The notes beneath the pieces are model-generated. The model made no database searches. It worked only from the letters and a program-made list of their open reading frames with translations, and was not told the DNA's origin. Source: Saccharomyces uvarum (taxonomy: Eukaryota > Ascomycota > Saccharomycetes > Saccharomycetales > Saccharomycetaceae). Taken from it: DNA of 64,000 nucleotides. Positions 9,225-20,644 of the stretch are shown here, in pieces. The stretch lies in the NCBI GenBank assembly GCA_947243795.1, contig OX365930.1:124001-188000 (forward strand), written 5' to 3'. The first letter of the stretch is position 1, and each line of letters begins with the position of its first letter. A program made the translations under genes and the position numbers.

Positions 9225-9621
9225 GATGGAACTTTTTTAAGTCGTATCTTTTTCACGTGCAAGTTTTTGTACAGCAATACTGTTTTTCTTTCCTTGGTCC
9301 TTTTCTATAATTTGATTTTTTAGCTTCAATTCAAGATACACAGATATACATATAGGTACATATACGGATACATGCAAAAATTATTCCGTAACACAAGAAA
9401 AAGTAGGGAACTATCGCTAGATAATTCTTGGTATGATATCCATTTGGGCCCGAATCCTTTATTTTGGCTCACCCTCATGCAATTATGGCAAGATAAAAAA
9501 TAAAACGGATTTTTCTTTCTAAATTGGGTCACCCGCAGAATCACGTGGTCAAAATTTAATAAAAGAAAAAACGTCATCAGTGATACCTATTTTATCACAT
9601 ATAACGAATTTTGTGAAAGGA

Positions 9622-9670
9622 GCACCCAGACACGCTCGACTTCCTGTCTTCCAGTCTGGAGTCGGCTTCC
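9622..9670 (+). promoter_or_regulatory. PGK1 upstream activating sequence (Rap1-like site plus three CTTCC boxes)
   Basis: GCACCCAGACACG at 9622-9634 resembles a Rap1 site. It is followed by CTTCC boxes at 9640-9644, 9648-9652 and 9666-9670, the core bound by Gcr1. S. cerevisiae PGK1 has the same arrangement in its UAS, with a Rap1 site followed by three CTTCC blocks, about 450-490 bases before the ATG. Confidence 0.8.
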
Positions 9671-9937
9671 ATTTTCGTCACACAACAAGGTTCTAGCAGC
9701 GACCTTCAGGCTTGAAACAAAGAATCGAAGGTTCTGGAATGGTGGGAATCAGTTTACTACCACATGCTATGATGCTTACCGCACTCTCCAGAGCAAAGTT
9801 TCGTTCAATCACACTCTTGCACTCTCTCTCACACAATTGTTCGAATCGTGTGACAACAGCAACTTGTTCTCACACAGTCTCTTTTCTTCTAACCAAGGGG
9901 GTGGGTTAGTAAAGCCTTGTGGAAACTTAGATTTACA

Positions 9938-9947
9938 TATATATAAA
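9938..9947 (+). promoter_or_regulatory. PGK1 TATA box
   Basis: TATATATAAA lies about 170 bases upstream of the PGK1 ATG, with a CT-rich stretch and CAAG-type initiator sequence between, as in strongly expressed yeast glycolytic genes. Confidence 0.65.
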
Positions 9948-10114
9948 GTTGAACGAATTAGTGAATGGTAAAGAAATATATAATTGACCTTTTTCTCTGG
10001 ATAGTTTTTTGAACTTCTTAGATGTATTTTAATTCTTTCTCTGTGTTTTTTATTTCTTCTTTTCACAGATCATCAAGGAAGTAATTATCTACTTTTTGCA
10101 ACAAATATAAAACA

Positions 10115-11365
10115 ATGTCTTTATCATCAAAGTTGTCTGTCCAAGACTTGGACTTGAAGGGCAAGCGTGTCTTCATCAGAGTTGATTTCAACGTCCCATT
10201 AGACGGTAAGAAGATTACCTCTAACCAAAGAATCGTTGCTGCTTTGCCAACCATCAAGTATGTCTTGGAACACAACCCAAGATACATCGTCTTGGCTTCT
10301 CATTTGGGTAGACCAAACGGTGAAAGAAACGAAAAATACTCTTTGGAACCAGTTGCCAAGGAATTGCAAACTTTGTTGGGTAAGAACGTCACTTTCTTGA
10401 ACGACTGTGTCGGTCCAGAAGTTGACGCCGCTGTCAAGGCTTCCGCTCCAGGCTCTGTTATCCTATTGGAAAACTTGCGTTACCACATCGAAGAAGAAGG
10501 TTCCAGAAAGGTCGACGGTCAAAAGATCAAGGCTTCCAAGGAAGATGTCCAAAAGTTCAGACACGAATTGAGCTCTTTGGCTGATGTTTACATTAACGAT
10601 GCCTTCGGTACCGCCCACAGAGCTCACTCTTCTATGGTCGGTTTCGACTTGCCACAACGTGCTGCCGGTTTCTTATTGGAAAAGGAATTGAAGTACTTCG
10701 GTAAGGCTTTGGAAAACCCAACCAGACCATTCTTGGCCATCTTAGGTGGTGCCAAGGTTGCTGACAAGATTCAATTGATTGACAACTTGTTGGACAAGGT
10801 CGACTCCATCATCATTGGTGGTGGTATGGCTTTCACCTTCAAGAAGGTTTTGCAAAACACTGAAATCGGTGACTCCATCTTCGACAAGGCCGGTGCTGAA
10901 ATCGTTCCAAAGTTGATGGAAAAGGCTCAAGCCAAGGGTGTCGAAGTCGTCTTACCAGTCGATTTCGTCATTGCTGATGCTTTCTCTGCTGATGCCAACA
11001 CCAAGATTGTCACTGACAAGGAAGGTATCCCAGCTGGCTGGCAAGGGTTGGACAGTGGTCCAGAATCTAGAAAGTTATTCGCTGCCACTGTTGCAAAGGC
11101 TAAGACCATTGTCTGGAACGGTCCACCAGGTGTTTTCGAATTCGAAAAGTTCGCCGCTGGTACCAAGTCCTTGTTAGACGAAGTCGTCAAGAGTTCCACT
11201 TCCGGTAACACCGTCATCATTGGTGGTGGTGATACCGCTACCGTCGCTAAGAAGTACGGTGTCACCGACAAGATCTCCCATGTCTCTACCGGTGGTGGTG
11301 CTTCTTTGGAATTATTGGAAGGTAAGGAATTGCCAGGTGTTGCTTTCTTATCTGAAAAGAAATAA
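10115..11365 (+). CDS. PGK1: 3-phosphoglycerate kinase
   Basis: Pgk1 transfers phosphate from 1,3-bisphosphoglycerate to ADP in cytosolic glycolysis. The 416-residue length is exact for the family. RVDFNVP is at residues 22-28, the LGGAKV segment near 211, and the nucleotide-loop GGGDTATV near 370-378. Codon use is extremely biased (TTG, AAG, GGT, GCT, GTC), unlike its neighbours, which marks a very highly expressed gene. About 16 residues differ from the S. cerevisiae protein as I remember it, all conservative, which is informative for the species question. An antisense frame of over 100 codons inside this gene is a by-product of the codon bias. Confidence 0.99.
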   Translation: MSLSSKLSVQDLDLKGKRVFIRVDFNVPLDGKKITSNQRIVAALPTIKYVLEHNPRYIVLASHLGRPNGERNEKYSLEPVAKELQTLLGKNVTFLNDCVGPEVDAAVKASAPGSVILLENLRYHIEEEGSRKVDGQKIKASKEDVQKFRHELSSLADVYINDAFGTAHRAHSSMVGFDLPQRAAGFLLEKELKYFGKALENPTRPFLAILGGAKVADKIQLIDNLLDKVDSIIIGGGMAFTFKKVLQNTEIGDSIFDKAGAEIVPKLMEKAQAKGVEVVLPVDFVIADAFSADANTKIVTDKEGIPAGWQGLDSGPESRKLFAATVAKAKTIVWNGPPGVFEFEKFAAGTKSLLDEVVKSSTSGNTVIIGGGDTATVAKKYGVTDKISHVSTGGGASLELLEGKELPGVAFLSEKK

Positions 11366-11556
11366 ATTGAATTGAATTAAAATCGATAGATAATTAATTT
11401 TTCTCTTTTCTCTTTCCTCACTTCTTTACGCTAAAAATGATAGTTTATTTTATTTTTTTAAATGTCTTTTGTTTACTTACGTATATATAGACTATTATTT
11501 ATCTTTTAATGATTATTAAGATTTTTATTAAAAATTTCCTCCACTTTTCCACTTAA

Positions 11557-13308
11557 TCATTCTACATTTTTTTTCTCCCAGTCTATGTTGTTCCTATCCT
11601 TAGGTTCGACATATTTCAAGTTTAATAGTTCAAAAATTTTATGTTCATTAAAACTTTCAAGCAACATGTTATCTCGAAATAACCCGTGCTGTGTTAACTT
11701 GAAGCCCTCTTGTGCTGCTAATATCCTTATCCATCTATTATATTCTTTGGATCCTGTATAGTGTATCCTCCCTGCTCCAAGTTCGTCCCACTTACAACAA
11801 AAGAAATCAAGTCTTCTACAGTAATTTTCATCCTCAGAATTTAAGGACATGTATTGGTCGATCGGTTTTAGTTTAGTCTCTTCTTCCTCTTCTATAGGAA
11901 ATGTACCTTCGTCAGTGGCCATTTCTTTCAACTCTCTCAATTTTTTTGTAGATAATTTGACTCCCATAAAAAATTTCTTGATTATCTCTGAAGAATACCA
12001 CCTCTTTCTTTTCTTATATCCATTAATATTAGCTGTTTGGAATCTCTCCATGACCTTTTCGGCAAATAACCTTTCCAAGCTTGGCGTCAACTGTAAGAAA
12101 CAATGGATATAACCGTCTTTGTACAGCTTCATACAGAGTGATTCCATGATACCTGCCAGCTCTGCGGTGTCATCACAAAATGGTTTAAAAAATAAGAGAT
12201 CAATATCACCACATTTAGAGTAACCTCTATTATAACTTCCCTGTAGTTCGACTTGGCATTCAGGGTCAATTTCGTTTAACGCGTTCTGAACCATATCCAA
12301 ATGCGCTAAACATTCATTCCGAGACATCTTATGTAACCAGTCGTCATAATATGACCAACCAAATAAGACTGACCAATCTGATATAAAATCATCCGGATCC
12401 TTCTTACTTGCAATACAAAAATTTTCATAACATAAAAGATTCCAGCGTTTAGCAATCTCTGGGCCAATCCCGTAGCAATTCTTGAAGTAATTTAGTTTAT
12501 CTTCCAACGCCATTGAATCATTCAGGCCTGGTAAGACACCCGTATCCAATATAACTTGTATTTTCCTTGCAATACTAGGCCCAATATTCCTTAATTTGGT
12601 ATGTGCTTCTGCGCCGGAACTAATGTCGAAATCACAATTTTCGACTGATTGTTTAGCGAGTCTGTAACCTCTTGCACGAAATTTTTCACCTTTGATCTCA
12701 TATTTTTTGGTTAGTCTTTTCAAGGCTTCAATGACCAGTTCATTATTTTTATATTTGGGTTTGTTATTTACAATTAGTTTTGTGCCTTTATTCAATTGTA
12801 AGTCGCTGCCAATAGGCAACTGTGGAAGCTCTTTCACGACTTTCTTTTCGCCTCCATCATCCCCATTGTCGTCCACGTCAGTTGAAATCTCGGTCTCTGC
12901 CTCACTAGAACATTGCCCGTTATTAGTATCATCTGATATGGTTATGATAGGCGGAGTCAAATTAATCAAGTCACCGTTTTCAATTGTGAACTTCTCATTC
13001 TGAATCCATTTAGTAATACAAGTAACCTTAACACTTTGAATTTTCAATTTTTCGATCTTGTTAAATAGGTTATCAATATCATTTGAGTTTGCTTCTCTTT
13101 GAAAAATGTCCCTTTGTATCAGGTTCATATTAGAATCAACAAAGGAATCATCAACTAAAATAGTCACCTCCTTTGCATCTAATTGAAAACAATCTTCAAC
13201 ATTTGATATGATTGTGGCACCTTTATCCTTCAACACATTTTTAAGAAATGTACTGGAAGATGTGTCAGGATTGGGTAAGAAAATAAAGCTTTTTCCGCTT
13301 AGAATCAT
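11557..13308 (-). CDS. POL4: DNA polymerase IV (X family)
   Basis: Pol4 fills gaps during non-homologous end joining and base repair, working with Dnl4-Lif1. The 583-residue protein has an N-terminal BRCT-like domain (about 1-110). A Ser/Asp-rich linker (130-165), a helix-hairpin-helix lyase-like region (about 185-290) and the palm follow. The palm motif GSYNRGYSKCGDIDLLFF carries the catalytic aspartates near 367 and 369, and RRLDFF supplies the third near 502. The frame is complete, with all three metal ligands present. It converges on PGK1 with about 190 bases between the stop codons. Confidence 0.97.
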   Translation of the reverse strand: MILSGKSFIFLPNPDTSSSTFLKNVLKDKGATIISNVEDCFQLDAKEVTILVDDSFVDSNMNLIQRDIFQREANSNDIDNLFNKIEKLKIQSVKVTCITKWIQNEKFTIENGDLINLTPPIITISDDTNNGQCSSEAETEISTDVDDNGDDGGEKKVVKELPQLPIGSDLQLNKGTKLIVNNKPKYKNNELVIEALKRLTKKYEIKGEKFRARGYRLAKQSVENCDFDISSGAEAHTKLRNIGPSIARKIQVILDTGVLPGLNDSMALEDKLNYFKNCYGIGPEIAKRWNLLCYENFCIASKKDPDDFISDWSVLFGWSYYDDWLHKMSRNECLAHLDMVQNALNEIDPECQVELQGSYNRGYSKCGDIDLLFFKPFCDDTAELAGIMESLCMKLYKDGYIHCFLQLTPSLERLFAEKVMERFQTANINGYKKRKRWYSSEIIKKFFMGVKLSTKKLRELKEMATDEGTFPIEEEEETKLKPIDQYMSLNSEDENYCRRLDFFCCKWDELGAGRIHYTGSKEYNRWIRILAAQEGFKLTQHGLFRDNMLLESFNEHKIFELLNLKYVEPKDRNNIDWEKKNVE

Positions 13309-13570
13309 AAGTAGCTTATTAAGTCTTTGACATCATCGTTTCTTCGCTTGTTATTTTTAAGTCGTTTGTTGAACCCTTAGAAATAATCCATGTATTTAAA
13401 CGTTTCAAAGTACTTTCGGCCGAAGCCGATTTAACACAAAAGGAGTACGATAAGTAAAATAGTGATATAACTCTGCTTTTATGTGTTGCATAAGATAGCT
13501 TCATATTATTGGCGTCCAAATCTCTGGATATGTGCGTATATATATCTGAGTATATGTTGTTGAAACTTCA

Positions 13571-14527
13571 TTAACATCTACTATTCGATGTCTCCGTGAT
13601 CAAATCCCTTAACGAATCCCAAGATTTCACGAGGTAGGCAAACTTCCCATTTTCCTTTTCACAGAACTTTAACCAGCCCAAAGCGTTATCAGTTTGGAAT
13701 CTAGTGATTTTATCACTTGGTACACCGATGATTTGCTCAGTAATCTTCAAGAACTTGGAGGGGTTTTCTACCGGGTCCATCAACAATACACCATTTGTAG
13801 ATGGGTGTAATACAGATAACAAATCTGTCTCACTATCCCCTATATACCAGTAGCAGCAAGTTTCATTGCCATTGTTGTGCGTTTCGGTCTTCCCTACTAT
13901 TTCATTTAGTGATCTGATCTTATCAGAGCCCGTCAATAATCCACAGTCAAATTCACCAGTGTAAATCGGAGGAGGTTTTCCTGCAGACACTTGCAGACCA
14001 TTGCAAAGAACATGATCAGGATTGACTTCTTTGTTACCAATGATTTCATATATGAATTCTCTTGACCAATTGATTGATAAAATGTAAAAATCATCTTGAA
14101 AATTTTTAATAACGGAGGAGCAAAATTGGTTGAAACCGCCTCTTAGTAAACAGTTATCATGATTTTGCTCTTTAGCGAATTGTTTCATTTGTTCCAAAGT
14201 AATTGACTTAAAAAGTCGTTGTTTTGAAATCTCGTTTACACTATTTAACTCAATAGTTCTGTTATATTTTTGATATTGCAATTCATCTTTGAATAATCCA
14301 TCGAAATTTGATGGTGATATTATTAAGGGCGCATTGGAAGATAACAATGGTAGTGATCTCGTTCCATTATATTTGTATTTACGGAATCCATCCATATAAT
14401 TTTTGGTAAAATGAGACCACTCAGGTTTCAACTCAGGGGTTATTAGGTACGGCAATTTTGCAATGGTACCGATTGTATCACATCTTGTAATTGTTTCATC
14501 GAAATCCGAAATAATAATATTCCTCAT
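13571..14527 (-). CDS. CTO1: HAD-superfamily protein Cto1
   Basis: The S. cerevisiae orthologue is required for cold tolerance and its biochemical substrate is not known. The 318-residue protein opens with the haloacid dehalogenase motif DFDETIT at residues 8-14, whose first Asp would be the nucleophile. A late GDSETDL motif supplies acidic metal ligands, so a phosphatase fold is likely. I chose the ATG at 14527 (MRNIIISDFD) because S. cerevisiae Cto1 starts there. An in-frame ATG at 14593 would add 22 residues including four cysteines and has no family support. Confidence 0.93.
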   Translation of the reverse strand: MRNIIISDFDETITRCDTIGTIAKLPYLITPELKPEWSHFTKNYMDGFRKYKYNGTRSLPLLSSNAPLIISPSNFDGLFKDELQYQKYNRTIELNSVNEISKQRLFKSITLEQMKQFAKEQNHDNCLLRGGFNQFCSSVIKNFQDDFYILSINWSREFIYEIIGNKEVNPDHVLCNGLQVSAGKPPPIYTGEFDCGLLTGSDKIRSLNEIVGKTETHNNGNETCCYWYIGDSETDLLSVLHPSTNGVLLMDPVENPSKFLKITEQIIGVPSDKITRFQTDNALGWLKFCEKENGKFAYLVKSWDSLRDLITETSNSRC

Positions 14528-14706
14528 CTTCTTTATGACTCCAGCCTGGTCTAGTACTGTGATCACATTCAACTGCTCACAACTGCAACACATTACTTAG
14601 TATGGAGAAACCCGCTTGCAAATAAAACAAAAAATCTAAACATTACTACAAAAATATAAAGAAAAGCAAGAAAAACAAGTATACGGATAAACAAGTGCTA
14701 AAAAGA

Positions 14707-14889
14707 GTTTTTTAATAAATTGTTCACACACTTCTATATCAACCCCGACTGAAAAAATACGAAGGGACCGACTCAAACCGGTGTAAAAGCTAGGCTTTCA
14801 ATCTCTGCTCCTCCAAACAAAAATAGTGCTGGATATCACATCCAACCAAATTATATGAAATAACTTTAGAGTGATACCGCTGTACAAAG
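14707..14889 (+). ncRNA. SNR33: H/ACA snoRNA at the snR33 position
   Basis: S. cerevisiae has snR33, a roughly 183-nt H/ACA RNA guiding pseudouridylation in 25S rRNA, between CTO1 and tRNA-Gly. Here an ACA at 14884-14886 is followed by exactly three bases. It is preceded by a hairpin whose lower stem pairs ATAGTG (14823 on) with CGCTGT, and whose upper stem pairs ATCAC with GTGAT. An ANANNA hinge (ACAAAA) begins near 14817. The 3' end is therefore fairly well supported. The 5' end is set from the expected length and is uncertain by 20 or more bases. I did not derive the rRNA target from this sequence. Confidence 0.6.
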
Positions 14890-15078
14890 AGGGCATGAAG
14901 CTTACTTTTTTGGGTTCTGAAAAAAACAAATATAAAATAAAAAGACTGAAAATATTTTTCTTAAGCTCTTAAGTAGTTTTTTTTTCCACATTTTTTCACA
15001 TTTTTTCACCAGAAGATAAAATGTTCATTATGAACCCGTCGCACGGTATAAAATATGACTTAGGAACTAAAAAATAAA

Positions 15079-15149
15079 TGCGCAAGCCCGGAATCGAACC
15101 GGGGGCCCAACGATGGCAACGTTGGATTTTACCACTAAACCACTTGCGC
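15079..15149 (-). tRNA. tG(GCC): tRNA-Gly (anticodon GCC)
   Basis: Read on the minus strand, the 71-base gene starts GCGCAAG and ends CTTGCGC plus an A discriminator. It has the GGTTTAGTGG D-arm, a GCC anticodon and the GGTTCGATTCC T-arm. There is no intron. It lies between the snR33 position and YCR016W, as in S. cerevisiae. Confidence 0.97.
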
Positions 15150-15971
15150 TAGTAATTATTGATATGACTGTATATAAAACTAAGCCAAGAGAGTACGATT
15201 TCACAATCCTAACAATCCTTTTTACGGCGCATTTGGTTGTGTTGTCTCTGTACTGACCAGTGTGTCACAAATGGCATCGATATATTACAAATAGGCGGTA
15301 ATCGCAGGAGTACTTCTCAAGAGGGAAATACTAAGACGTATAAAATTGGAACCGTAATTCTAGCTGTTGACAATAACAGGTAACTCGTAATTAAATATTT
15401 CAGTGATGTTGATAACACTGGCATTGATTTCACTTAGTGGTCTCTAACAGCATTGCCGCCCGGAAGCTGTTCTTTGAGCCTATTATAAGACCAAGCGAGA
15501 TGTCAGCTCAAACTTGGTTCAAAACCTTACAAAACACTTTTCGTTTGGTAGCGTAACCACTATCAAAGTGAGCTGGAGTTTTCCCTTAAGGAATATAGAG
15601 TACTTCAACAAGTCAGATGGAAAATATCAATTGAACGCGACAATCATCCTCGAAAGATAAAACGCTTCCATGATCTTCAGTATACCGTAGTGCAGATAGA
15701 CCAAATATTTTTCTTGACGCCAAGGCATGTATTTATTAGAGCTACAGCATTCAACTGTAGCATGTATAAACACATTCAATGCCCTCTCCACTTCGTATAT
15801 ATTATGTTCTTTAAAGGCATCGATTTTTTTTCTGCAGGTAGAATTGGAAAATTTTCAGGCGAGAAAAAGGAACCAAAAGAGATGAGCTAAAATTGCGACA
15901 TACAAAATAATGTAGTGTACCGTACTTTTATCACGATTTATAACAGAAAAAACACTCCCTATAAGACCAAG
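15150..15971. other. Intergenic region upstream of tRNA-Gly and YCR016W
   Basis: The 5' flank of tRNA-Gly, a usual Ty target zone, occupies the left part. I looked for delta, sigma and tau LTR ends here and did not find any. The right part serves as the YCR016W promoter. A 66-codon frame at 15690-15890 has no domain and I do not call it. Confidence 0.6.
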
Positions 15972-16826
15972 ATGCCTGAAAGTCATATTCCTGCTTGGAA
16001 GAGAATCGCTCTAAAGAAACAGAGTGTAGAAAATCAAAATGAAGCCAAAGAGCAAAATCAATCCAATATAGTAGATGATGATCCATTAAATATTACCACC
16101 CATTTATCTACCGGCAACTTAACAAAGAAGGAGAAAAGACGAATCATTAATGGCGAAAATAAAATACCTACGAAGAAAGAGAAACGTGTGTCTAAACCAG
16201 GTTCGAAAAAGAAGGAAAAATTATCAAGAGAAGAAAAGAACTCAAAAAAGAATAAAATTCTCAAAGACCAGCTACGTTACTTAATAGAATTTTTCAAAAC
16301 TAAGTCAGAAACAAAATTTCCAAGCTCCGTCCTAGAATTGGAAAGTGTGAAAGAAAACTATGGCGATTCTTTAGATATGGTTGTATCGGCAGACTCTGGT
16401 GTTGTTGATGTTTGGAAGTTTTCCAAGCAAAAGCAAAATTGGCTCATCAAGCATTTTTTTAATTTGGACGAAATTCCATCTGTATACAATGATCTTTTGC
16501 TTTTATATTTCAAGGATCTACAAGGTAGATCAAAAGATGAACTAATATCAAAATGTCAAGAAAAACTGAAACAATGGAATGACTATGCGGAAGATCAAGA
16601 AGAAAAAATAAAAGCGCTGGTTGAGGGAGAAAAGACCAGTGAACAGGCTAAAGAGGAACAGACGGATGAAGGTAAGGAAGATGATGAAGCGGTAAAAGAA
16701 GAACAAAAAGTTGAGGTGCAAATGCCCAATAAAGAGCTTGTTCAAAGAAGTTTAGAATTATTACAGGTTTGGAAGGATGACGGCTCGAAAACAATTGAGC
16801 TAAATAACTTTTCTATTGACAATTAA
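15972..16826 (+). CDS. YCR016W: Nucleolar WKF-domain protein YCR016W
   Basis: The S. cerevisiae orthologue is an uncharacterised protein found in the nucleolus, and its promoter and expression group it with ribosome biogenesis genes. The 284-residue protein has a Lys-rich N-terminal third (about 50-100). A WKF domain follows (DVWKFSKQKQNW near residues 155-166, with the conserved segment to about 215), the family of human C7orf50. An acidic Glu/Lys tail ends the protein. I chose the ATG at 15972 (MPESHIP), which matches S. cerevisiae. The in-frame ATG at 15915 is likely in the 5' UTR. Confidence 0.93.
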   Translation: MPESHIPAWKRIALKKQSVENQNEAKEQNQSNIVDDDPLNITTHLSTGNLTKKEKRRIINGENKIPTKKEKRVSKPGSKKKEKLSREEKNSKKNKILKDQLRYLIEFFKTKSETKFPSSVLELESVKENYGDSLDMVVSADSGVVDVWKFSKQKQNWLIKHFFNLDEIPSVYNDLLLLYFKDLQGRSKDELISKCQEKLKQWNDYAEDQEEKIKALVEGEKTSEQAKEEQTDEGKEDDEAVKEEQKVEVQMPNKELVQRSLELLQVWKDDGSKTIELNNFSIDN

Positions 16827-16974
16827 TATAAATAGTTTAGTATCATTTTTACTTTAAAGTCGTATATACATTGAATGAAGAAAAGTTTCCCAGAAAGTAG
16901 TGGGAAAGACCATTACAATGTTAAACATTTCTGCAACGATTAAAATAACAATATCAGAGAAACATACATAAAAG

Positions 16975-16993
16975 TATATATATATATATATAT
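16975..16993. repeat. (TA)n microsatellite
   Basis: About nine perfect TA units lie in the 3' region between the convergent genes YCR016W and CWH43. Confidence 0.9.
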
Positions 16994-17093
16994 GTACATG
17001 TAAAAACAAAAAAGTAACGTGAACAGGCGGTTCGGGAAGCCTTAGTCAACGAACTCGTTAGAGTCCAAACTGTTCCGAACAACTTTAACTTAT

Positions 17094-19970
17094 TTAAGGA
17101 TAATAACGTGGCTTGTCGAAAACATGGTAAAAGTGACCTCTTTCACCTTCGCCCAAAAACCTATCGGGGAATTTCATGTCTTCATTTTCCGGTTCATCAA
17201 CATGATCATATTTATAAATGGAATCTGAGCGTTCAGCTAATTCCTGCTCATTCAGAACTTGGAATTTACCGACTTGTAGTTCAGTATCGGTGATGGTGCC
17301 TCTTGCAACTCTTGCATAACCTGTTCTTCTCAAATCTTTATACAAGATATATTCACACCACCTATCATCATCAGTAGGGTCAATGTCATGCATGCCAGAC
17401 GTTTCACTAACATGCGTATTGTAGTTACCTTCGCCCGGGTCGACCACCAAGTAACTTAATAAAATAGCTGGTCGGGTTGAGTTGCCCATCAATTTAGCCA
17501 TGTAATTACTTTGTAACCTTCTATCTTCTTCATCTTCCTCTTGTCCACTATGGAAGACAAAGACATCAACTAACGTGTCATTATACGTTTGAAGAGTGGC
17601 ATGAATGGCCGGCGCAAGCTCTCCCACAGGGGAAGGTAATAGATGATGCGTAGCATTAATGATAGGGAATTTGGAAAGAAGAATACAGCCCCATGTGTGT
17701 TTGTTTGGACCCGGTCCAAAATCAGCATACATATTCAAATCATGGGCTAATTTACTGGTTAGATCCCTGTTACCCATGATGATTCTTTGCGTATCTGTTT
17801 CTAATAATCCTACAACATCCAACTCCATTTCTTTTATTAAGTTGATCATTCTATCTTCAGATGCCCACATATCATTATCAAGACCAAAATGGATGGTCCA
17901 AATACCAGCCGAGATCAACTGAGAATCAGGATGATAAGGTTGGGGAATTCCGGTTGGTCTAATATCGTAGGTAAATCTAGCGGTCAATGCTAGTAAAGCT
18001 ATTGCAAACAAAGAAATATAAGTGTATAATTTCTTGCTCACTTTTGTTAGTCGAAGATTGAAACTATTGTTGATCAACATACCAAGGATAATGAATGTCG
18101 AGGAAACCGCAAGGATAGCCTCAATTCTCTCTCTCAGTAACCAACCTAATGGAACGAATGCATATGCAACGACCCAAACATGAGCCAAGACAAAAATAAC
18201 ATAGACAGCAAATGATAAAACATAAACCCATATACTTTGTACTTGGCCTAGTACGGAAAAGTATGAAGGAACTAACCAAAGCATAGCAATGGCGTACAAT
18301 AAACCTCCAGCAACATATTTGGGCCATTCTGTAATACTCTTAATAGAAAGCACAGCAGTGGAAATAACCAGCAGTAAACATGGAACTAATGGCTTACCCA
18401 TAAATTTCACAGAAGTCACGGCAGCAAATAACAAGACTGTACACGTCAACGCACTCCATGGCCATGGCAATGGCCCGTGTGACTTTTCATGATAACCTTC
18501 CCAAGCCCAATAAATAGTGGTAGAAGCATCCGTTAACAATTGATGAATACCAAACAACAATGTGCCAAAACCAACCGCTAAGAATAGTTTGCCTATGCAA
18601 GAAATTGATTTTGCTTGAGCAACTCTCTTTCCTTGGAAATTAATTGAATTAACGTAAGGTGATAACATGCCAAACAACACGGTAAAAACAAGAGCTGTCT
18701 TGTTATAGCCACCATTACGCTCATTTAAGATAACCCATGTTGGATTATTGGTATAGAACCCCATTTTAAAAATCATCGATGCAACAAGACCTAGTGACCA
18801 AGTGACAGCGAAAGAAGCGCTAATTTCTGCACTCACAATATACCTTAAGTTTTGTACAAACGTAGAAACAGTAATAGAAGTTCCGATAGCTAGAGTAATC
18901 AGTCTTAATTCTGGCATTTCGACAATATAGGCGCCAATGGCAACAATACCTCCTAAAAGCACACCATATTGGGTAAAGACTTCAGAGACTAATGGCAGAT
19001 AAAGGAAGATAGGCCCCAGAAGACAGAACATTGAAGTTTCATAACCAGAGATTCCCATATACCAAAGTGGGAAATGCCAAATACTACAAAATAACGAGGT
19101 AGTATTCGACCAGAAAAGAAACCCATTGAAAAAGTTTGTTAACAGATAAAAGAAGGAATCAAACTTGAAATAAGAATCAGCGGCATCAAAGCTAACAGCT
19201 TCTTTCTTTGCAACTTTCTTTTCAGCTTGATTTTTCCGCAAATTTGTAGTTTTCTTTTCGCCATAAACAATGGCGTCAGAATCCTTGATCTGGAAAAAGC
19301 TCGTATTACCGGGCTTTTCATTAAAGCCGAGAACAATATCTATCTTCTTGAAATCTGCATAAGCAAACGCGTCAAAGGCTATATCCAAAATAATTAAGGA
19401 CCACTCAAAATACGCGTAGATGGAATAAGCACCAGCCCTCTGTTGAACGGAATGCTGAATATACCAGTAAACCATTGGAAATAATGTCCCGAAGAAGATT
19501 GTAGCTGTTAAACCTTTGTTCTTTGAAGTTAAGGGACCTGAATAACGAGTAATCATGATATCCCATGGCAAAGTTAAAATAATGTATGCAATCATAAATA
19601 TATCATGGATGTCATGGTCGTCTGTGCTTGTGATGTATACCCAACCACCGCAAGAAATAGTCCGGAGTACTCCGACAAGTAAGCATATCTTGGATTTGTT
19701 TAGGTAGTAATGACCCACCAATAATAAAAATCTTGGAAAAGAAGTCAGGGCTATTAAAATCTGGAAAATAGAACGCTCCGGATAACGGTCGCCGATAGTG
19801 GCTGACACACTCGGAAACCACTCATCCGGATACGTATAATGAGCATTGGTAACAATCTTATGAAAATGAAGTGAATAACCAGTAACCAAAGCAGCAAAAA
19901 AGGCCGAAAATGCGCAAATGGTATGAGTTAAGGGAATAATCTTCCCATTGACGGTCACCATAACTAGCAA
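17094..19970 (-). CDS. CWH43: GPI-anchor lipid remodelling protein Cwh43
   Basis: Cwh43 replaces the diacylglycerol of GPI anchors with ceramide in the ER and so affects cell-wall integrity. The 958-residue protein is a natural fusion. Residues 1-430 hold several membrane helices and correspond to the PGAP2/Frag1 part. Further helices run to about 670. The C-terminal part (about 685-958, from GIWTIHFG, with the acidic GLLETD segment) resembles the endonuclease/exonuclease/phosphatase fold and corresponds to mammalian PGAP2IP. The start is either the ATG at 19970 (MLVMV) or the fourth codon; the S. cerevisiae protein starts within a few residues of this. Confidence 0.95.
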   Translation of the reverse strand: MLVMVTVNGKIIPLTHTICAFSAFFAALVTGYSLHFHKIVTNAHYTYPDEWFPSVSATIGDRYPERSIFQILIALTSFPRFLLLVGHYYLNKSKICLLVGVLRTISCGGWVYITSTDDHDIHDIFMIAYIILTLPWDIMITRYSGPLTSKNKGLTATIFFGTLFPMVYWYIQHSVQQRAGAYSIYAYFEWSLIILDIAFDAFAYADFKKIDIVLGFNEKPGNTSFFQIKDSDAIVYGEKKTTNLRKNQAEKKVAKKEAVSFDAADSYFKFDSFFYLLTNFFNGFLFWSNTTSLFCSIWHFPLWYMGISGYETSMFCLLGPIFLYLPLVSEVFTQYGVLLGGIVAIGAYIVEMPELRLITLAIGTSITVSTFVQNLRYIVSAEISASFAVTWSLGLVASMIFKMGFYTNNPTWVILNERNGGYNKTALVFTVLFGMLSPYVNSINFQGKRVAQAKSISCIGKLFLAVGFGTLLFGIHQLLTDASTTIYWAWEGYHEKSHGPLPWPWSALTCTVLLFAAVTSVKFMGKPLVPCLLLVISTAVLSIKSITEWPKYVAGGLLYAIAMLWLVPSYFSVLGQVQSIWVYVLSFAVYVIFVLAHVWVVAYAFVPLGWLLRERIEAILAVSSTFIILGMLINNSFNLRLTKVSKKLYTYISLFAIALLALTARFTYDIRPTGIPQPYHPDSQLISAGIWTIHFGLDNDMWASEDRMINLIKEMELDVVGLLETDTQRIIMGNRDLTSKLAHDLNMYADFGPGPNKHTWGCILLSKFPIINATHHLLPSPVGELAPAIHATLQTYNDTLVDVFVFHSGQEEDEEDRRLQSNYMAKLMGNSTRPAILLSYLVVDPGEGNYNTHVSETSGMHDIDPTDDDRWCEYILYKDLRRTGYARVARGTITDTELQVGKFQVLNEQELAERSDSIYKYDHVDEPENEDMKFPDRFLGEGERGHFYHVFDKPRYYP

Positions 19971-20644
19971 ATATTAGCCTTGTGGATTTCTGGTTATTTA
20001 GTTCTCGAGAAGTTTCATTCTAAAAGGGTGCAATGAGTGGAGAGATTATGACATTTTCTAAGAAAAAAGTCAATTAGGGACCTATTGTTGCAATTTTTCA
20101 TTAGTGGGCTTACCCGAACGGACGAAAATTGCATAATCATTAAATTTGCATTCAGGCACTAGCTGATAAAAGTTAATATATACCTTTTAATATATCTCTA
20201 ATTATCCTTCCCTCAACGAATTCGGTATCGCGAAATGGTCATATCTGCAAAACAAAAGGTTTCGTTATTACTTTATAAGCTGTCAATGAGGAGCTGATTA
20301 ATCTTATAGTAAGCAACACAGCAAAAAAGTGAAATCAGTCTCAATAAACGAAGACGTGCCTGGTGTTACAAGTTACACTAAAACATACAAGCTGGGTAAA
20401 CTTGAACCAAGAGTAAGCACAGTAGAGAAGTCAATTTTATTGTTTGTTAGATTGGTTACATACTATGAGTCTATTATTAAGAAATAAAAGAACTTATCTA
20501 CCGAAACAGAAAGTACTAAGAACGGTATAACCTTTATAATTTTACGATTATAAAAGGAAAATTGAAATAAATGTCCATGCCAGAGACCAAAAGAAACGTA
20601 TTCAACCGAAACGTGACATTGAAATCTAGAAAAAAATTGTCTCA
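19971..20644. other. CWH43 promoter / SRD1 3' region
   Basis: AT-rich spacer between two minus-strand genes. I see no domain-bearing frame, RNA gene or transposon end. Confidence 0.6.

Larger units (their letters stand above)
9225..10114. other. Divergent ADP1-PGK1 promoter region
   Basis: Nearest ADP1 are CACGTG boxes at 9254-9259 and 9542-9547. Nearest PGK1 are the Rap1/Gcr1-type upstream activator and a TATA element, listed separately, followed by the CT-rich initiator region at about 9990-10060. Short frames on both strands have no domain. I see no RNA gene. Confidence 0.7.

Noticed and set aside
10927-11271. 114-codon antisense frame inside PGK1 (like the dubious YCR013C region)
   Set aside because: Strong codon bias in PGK1 removes stops from the antisense frames; there is no domain.
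15166-15400. Possible Ty3 sigma LTR next to tRNA-Gly
   Set aside because: Position is right for Ty3 but no sigma end sequences or internal blocks could be found.
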